Positions 63,298-64,000 of a stretch of DNA of 64,000 nucleotides are shown here, in pieces; the stretch's first letter is position 1, and every line of letters starts with the position of its first letter. Made by a program: the position numbers and the translations under genes. The DNA is taken from contig NZ_AUHX01000004.1 in NCBI RefSeq assembly GCF_000423405.1, forward strand, positions 248,001-312,000, in the 5' to 3' direction. Origin of the DNA: Mesonia mobilis DSM 19841 (GTDB lineage: Bacteria > Bacteroidota > Bacteroidia > Flavobacteriales > Flavobacteriaceae). The notes under the pieces were generated by a model, which saw nothing but the letters and a program-made list of their open reading frames with translations, searched no databases and was not told where the DNA came from.

Positions 63298-63328
63298 CAA
63301 ATATAAGCGTCTGCCAATAATAGACAAA
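63298..63328 (-). promoter_or_regulatory. Promoter of the metH riboswitch transcript (TTTG-N19-TATATTTG)
   Basis: Minus strand TTTG at 63328-63325, 19 bases, then perfect TATATTTG at 63305-63298; the riboswitch begins about 32 bases downstream. A CGCTTA/TAAGCG palindrome overlaps it. Confidence 0.7.
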
Positions 63329-63337
63329 TTAATATGA

Positions 63338-63757
63338 TTAAATCTGAGTTCCGTTTAACAAAACTTCATATTTAATTTCGGCAGTTTTTTCTAGCATTTT
63401 AGCTACCGAACAATATTTTTCTAACGAAAGATCTACGGCACGACGTGCTTTATTCTCGGGTAAATCACCTTCTAATTTTATTTGCAAATCTATTTTTTCA
63501 AAAACTTTTGGGATAGCGTTTGGATCACGATAGCCTTCAACCTCCATTTCTAGATTGGTTAATTCTAGGTTTTGCTTTTTTAGAATATGAACAATATCGA
63601 TCCCACTGCAACCGGCAATCCCACGAAGTAGTAAATCCATCGGACTTGAGCCTTGCGGATTTTCAGCAGATTTGTTGTCTAAATGAACTTCGTCGCCACG
63701 CTCGTTAGTGGTTACAAAATGGAAATCGTTATTGAGGCGTTTTAAGTGTACTTTCAT
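63338..63757 (-). CDS. OsmC family protein
   Basis: A 139-residue OsmC/Ohr-type protein. The two redox cysteines are C50 in GIAGCSGIDI and C116 in KYCSVAKML; the N-terminal Arg is not obvious. Family members reduce organic hydroperoxides, though many stand-alone OsmC-like proteins have no tested substrate. Located between the partial sulfhydrylase and the riboswitch; may share their transcript. Confidence 0.85.
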   Translation of the reverse strand: MKVHLKRLNNDFHFVTTNERGDEVHLDNKSAENPQGSSPMDLLLRGIAGCSGIDIVHILKKQNLELTNLEMEVEGYRDPNAIPKVFEKIDLQIKLEGDLPENKARRAVDLSLEKYCSVAKMLEKTAEIKYEVLLNGTQI

Positions 63758-63788
63758 CTTTTTCAGTTTTTATTCAAAGATAAGCATT

Positions 63789-64000
63789 CTAATTTTTCAA
63801 GGCTTGTTGTAAATCTGAAATTACATCATCAGGATGTTCCAACCCTACTGAAATTCTTACTAAACCATCGGTGATCCCAACTTCCAATCGATCTGCTTCC
63901 GCTAATTTGCTATGTGTTGTGGAAGCCGGATGCGTCACAATGGTTTTGGTATCGCCTAAATTGGCACTTCGAGAACATAAATTCACCGAATTGATAAATT
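63789..64000 (-). CDS. O-acetyl/O-succinylhomoserine sulfhydrylase-like enzyme, C-terminal part
   Basis: The minus strand frame is open to the window edge and gives the last 70 residues of a Cys/Met metabolism PLP enzyme: SRSANLGDTKTIVTHPASTTH near the start and a terminal GITDGLVRISVGLEHPDDVI. Family members act in trans-sulfuration or direct sulfhydrylation to make homocysteine, in line with the methionine genes here. Which enzyme it is cannot be fixed from the fragment. Confidence 0.8.
   Translation of the reverse strand, partial: FINSVNLCSRSANLGDTKTIVTHPASTTHSKLAEADRLEVGITDGLVRISVGLEHPDDVISDLQQALKN

Overview
The window is AT-rich chromosomal DNA from a member of the Flavobacteriaceae (phylum Bacteroidota). 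Several signs point there: the gliding genes gldA, gldB and gldC, three secreted proteins with type IX secretion sorting tails, promoters of the Bacteroidota form (TTTG or TTG, about 19-21 bp, then TAnnTTTG), almost no Shine-Dalgarno sequences, a split cobalamin-dependent methionine synthase, and flavobacterial families such as DUF4260, DUF4230 and a membrane-bound MutS-like ATPase. The genus cannot be fixed from the sequence alone; a marine Zunongwangia/Gramella-like organism would fit.

Layout. 1-6.4 kb: a partial gene, a MazG-type pyrophosphohydrolase, a cyclase-family protein, and a rightward block (DUF4260, DUF4230, MmcQ/YjbR, MutS-like) flanked by inverted copies of a composite repeat. 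6.5-10.8 kb: a leftward two-gene operon in which an SbnA-like 2,3-diaminopropionate synthase is fused to an FAD/NAD(P) oxidoreductase and followed by a fold-type III PLP decarboxylase-like enzyme. 11-16 kb: DUF748 protein, an ExbD-like secreted protein, a dipeptidase, tRNA-Leu(UAG), a T9SS beta-helix protein and tRNA-Arg(UCG). 16.2-32.4 kb: yqeY and the complete leftward division and cell wall cluster mraZ-rsmH-ftsL-ftsI-murE-mraY-murD-ftsW-murG-murC-ftsQ-ftsA-ftsZ, with probable MraZ operators upstream. 32.6-38.7 kb: hydrolase, engB, gldC, gldB, nadE, dnaG. 38.8-44.7 kb: an outer membrane protein/anti-sigma-like/ECF sigma module, a polyprenyl synthase and two T9SS cargo proteins. 44.8-54.9 kb: rlmN, queA, aroA, mazG, dtd, rsgA and an aromatic amino acid operon (pheA, aminotransferase, tyrA, DAHP synthase-chorismate mutase). 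55-64 kb: gldA, a DUF2807 lipoprotein, a PagL-like deacylase, then methionine genes metF and split metH under a SAM-I riboswitch, osmC and a partial sulfhydrylase.

The strongest finding is upstream of pheA. A 25-codon leader ORF carries seven consecutive Tyr/Phe codons. It is followed by an intrinsic terminator that ends a few bases before the pheA start, and a leader segment can pair with the terminator 5' arm. This is the architecture of ribosome-mediated transcription attenuation. Other notable points are the SbnA-oxidoreductase fusion locus, 10-bp-spaced GTGG repeats at mraZ, a zinc-ligand-less DnaG, and two families of dispersed structured repeats. In one, a conserved shell carries different hairpin cores; in the other, hairpin stems show compensatory base changes.
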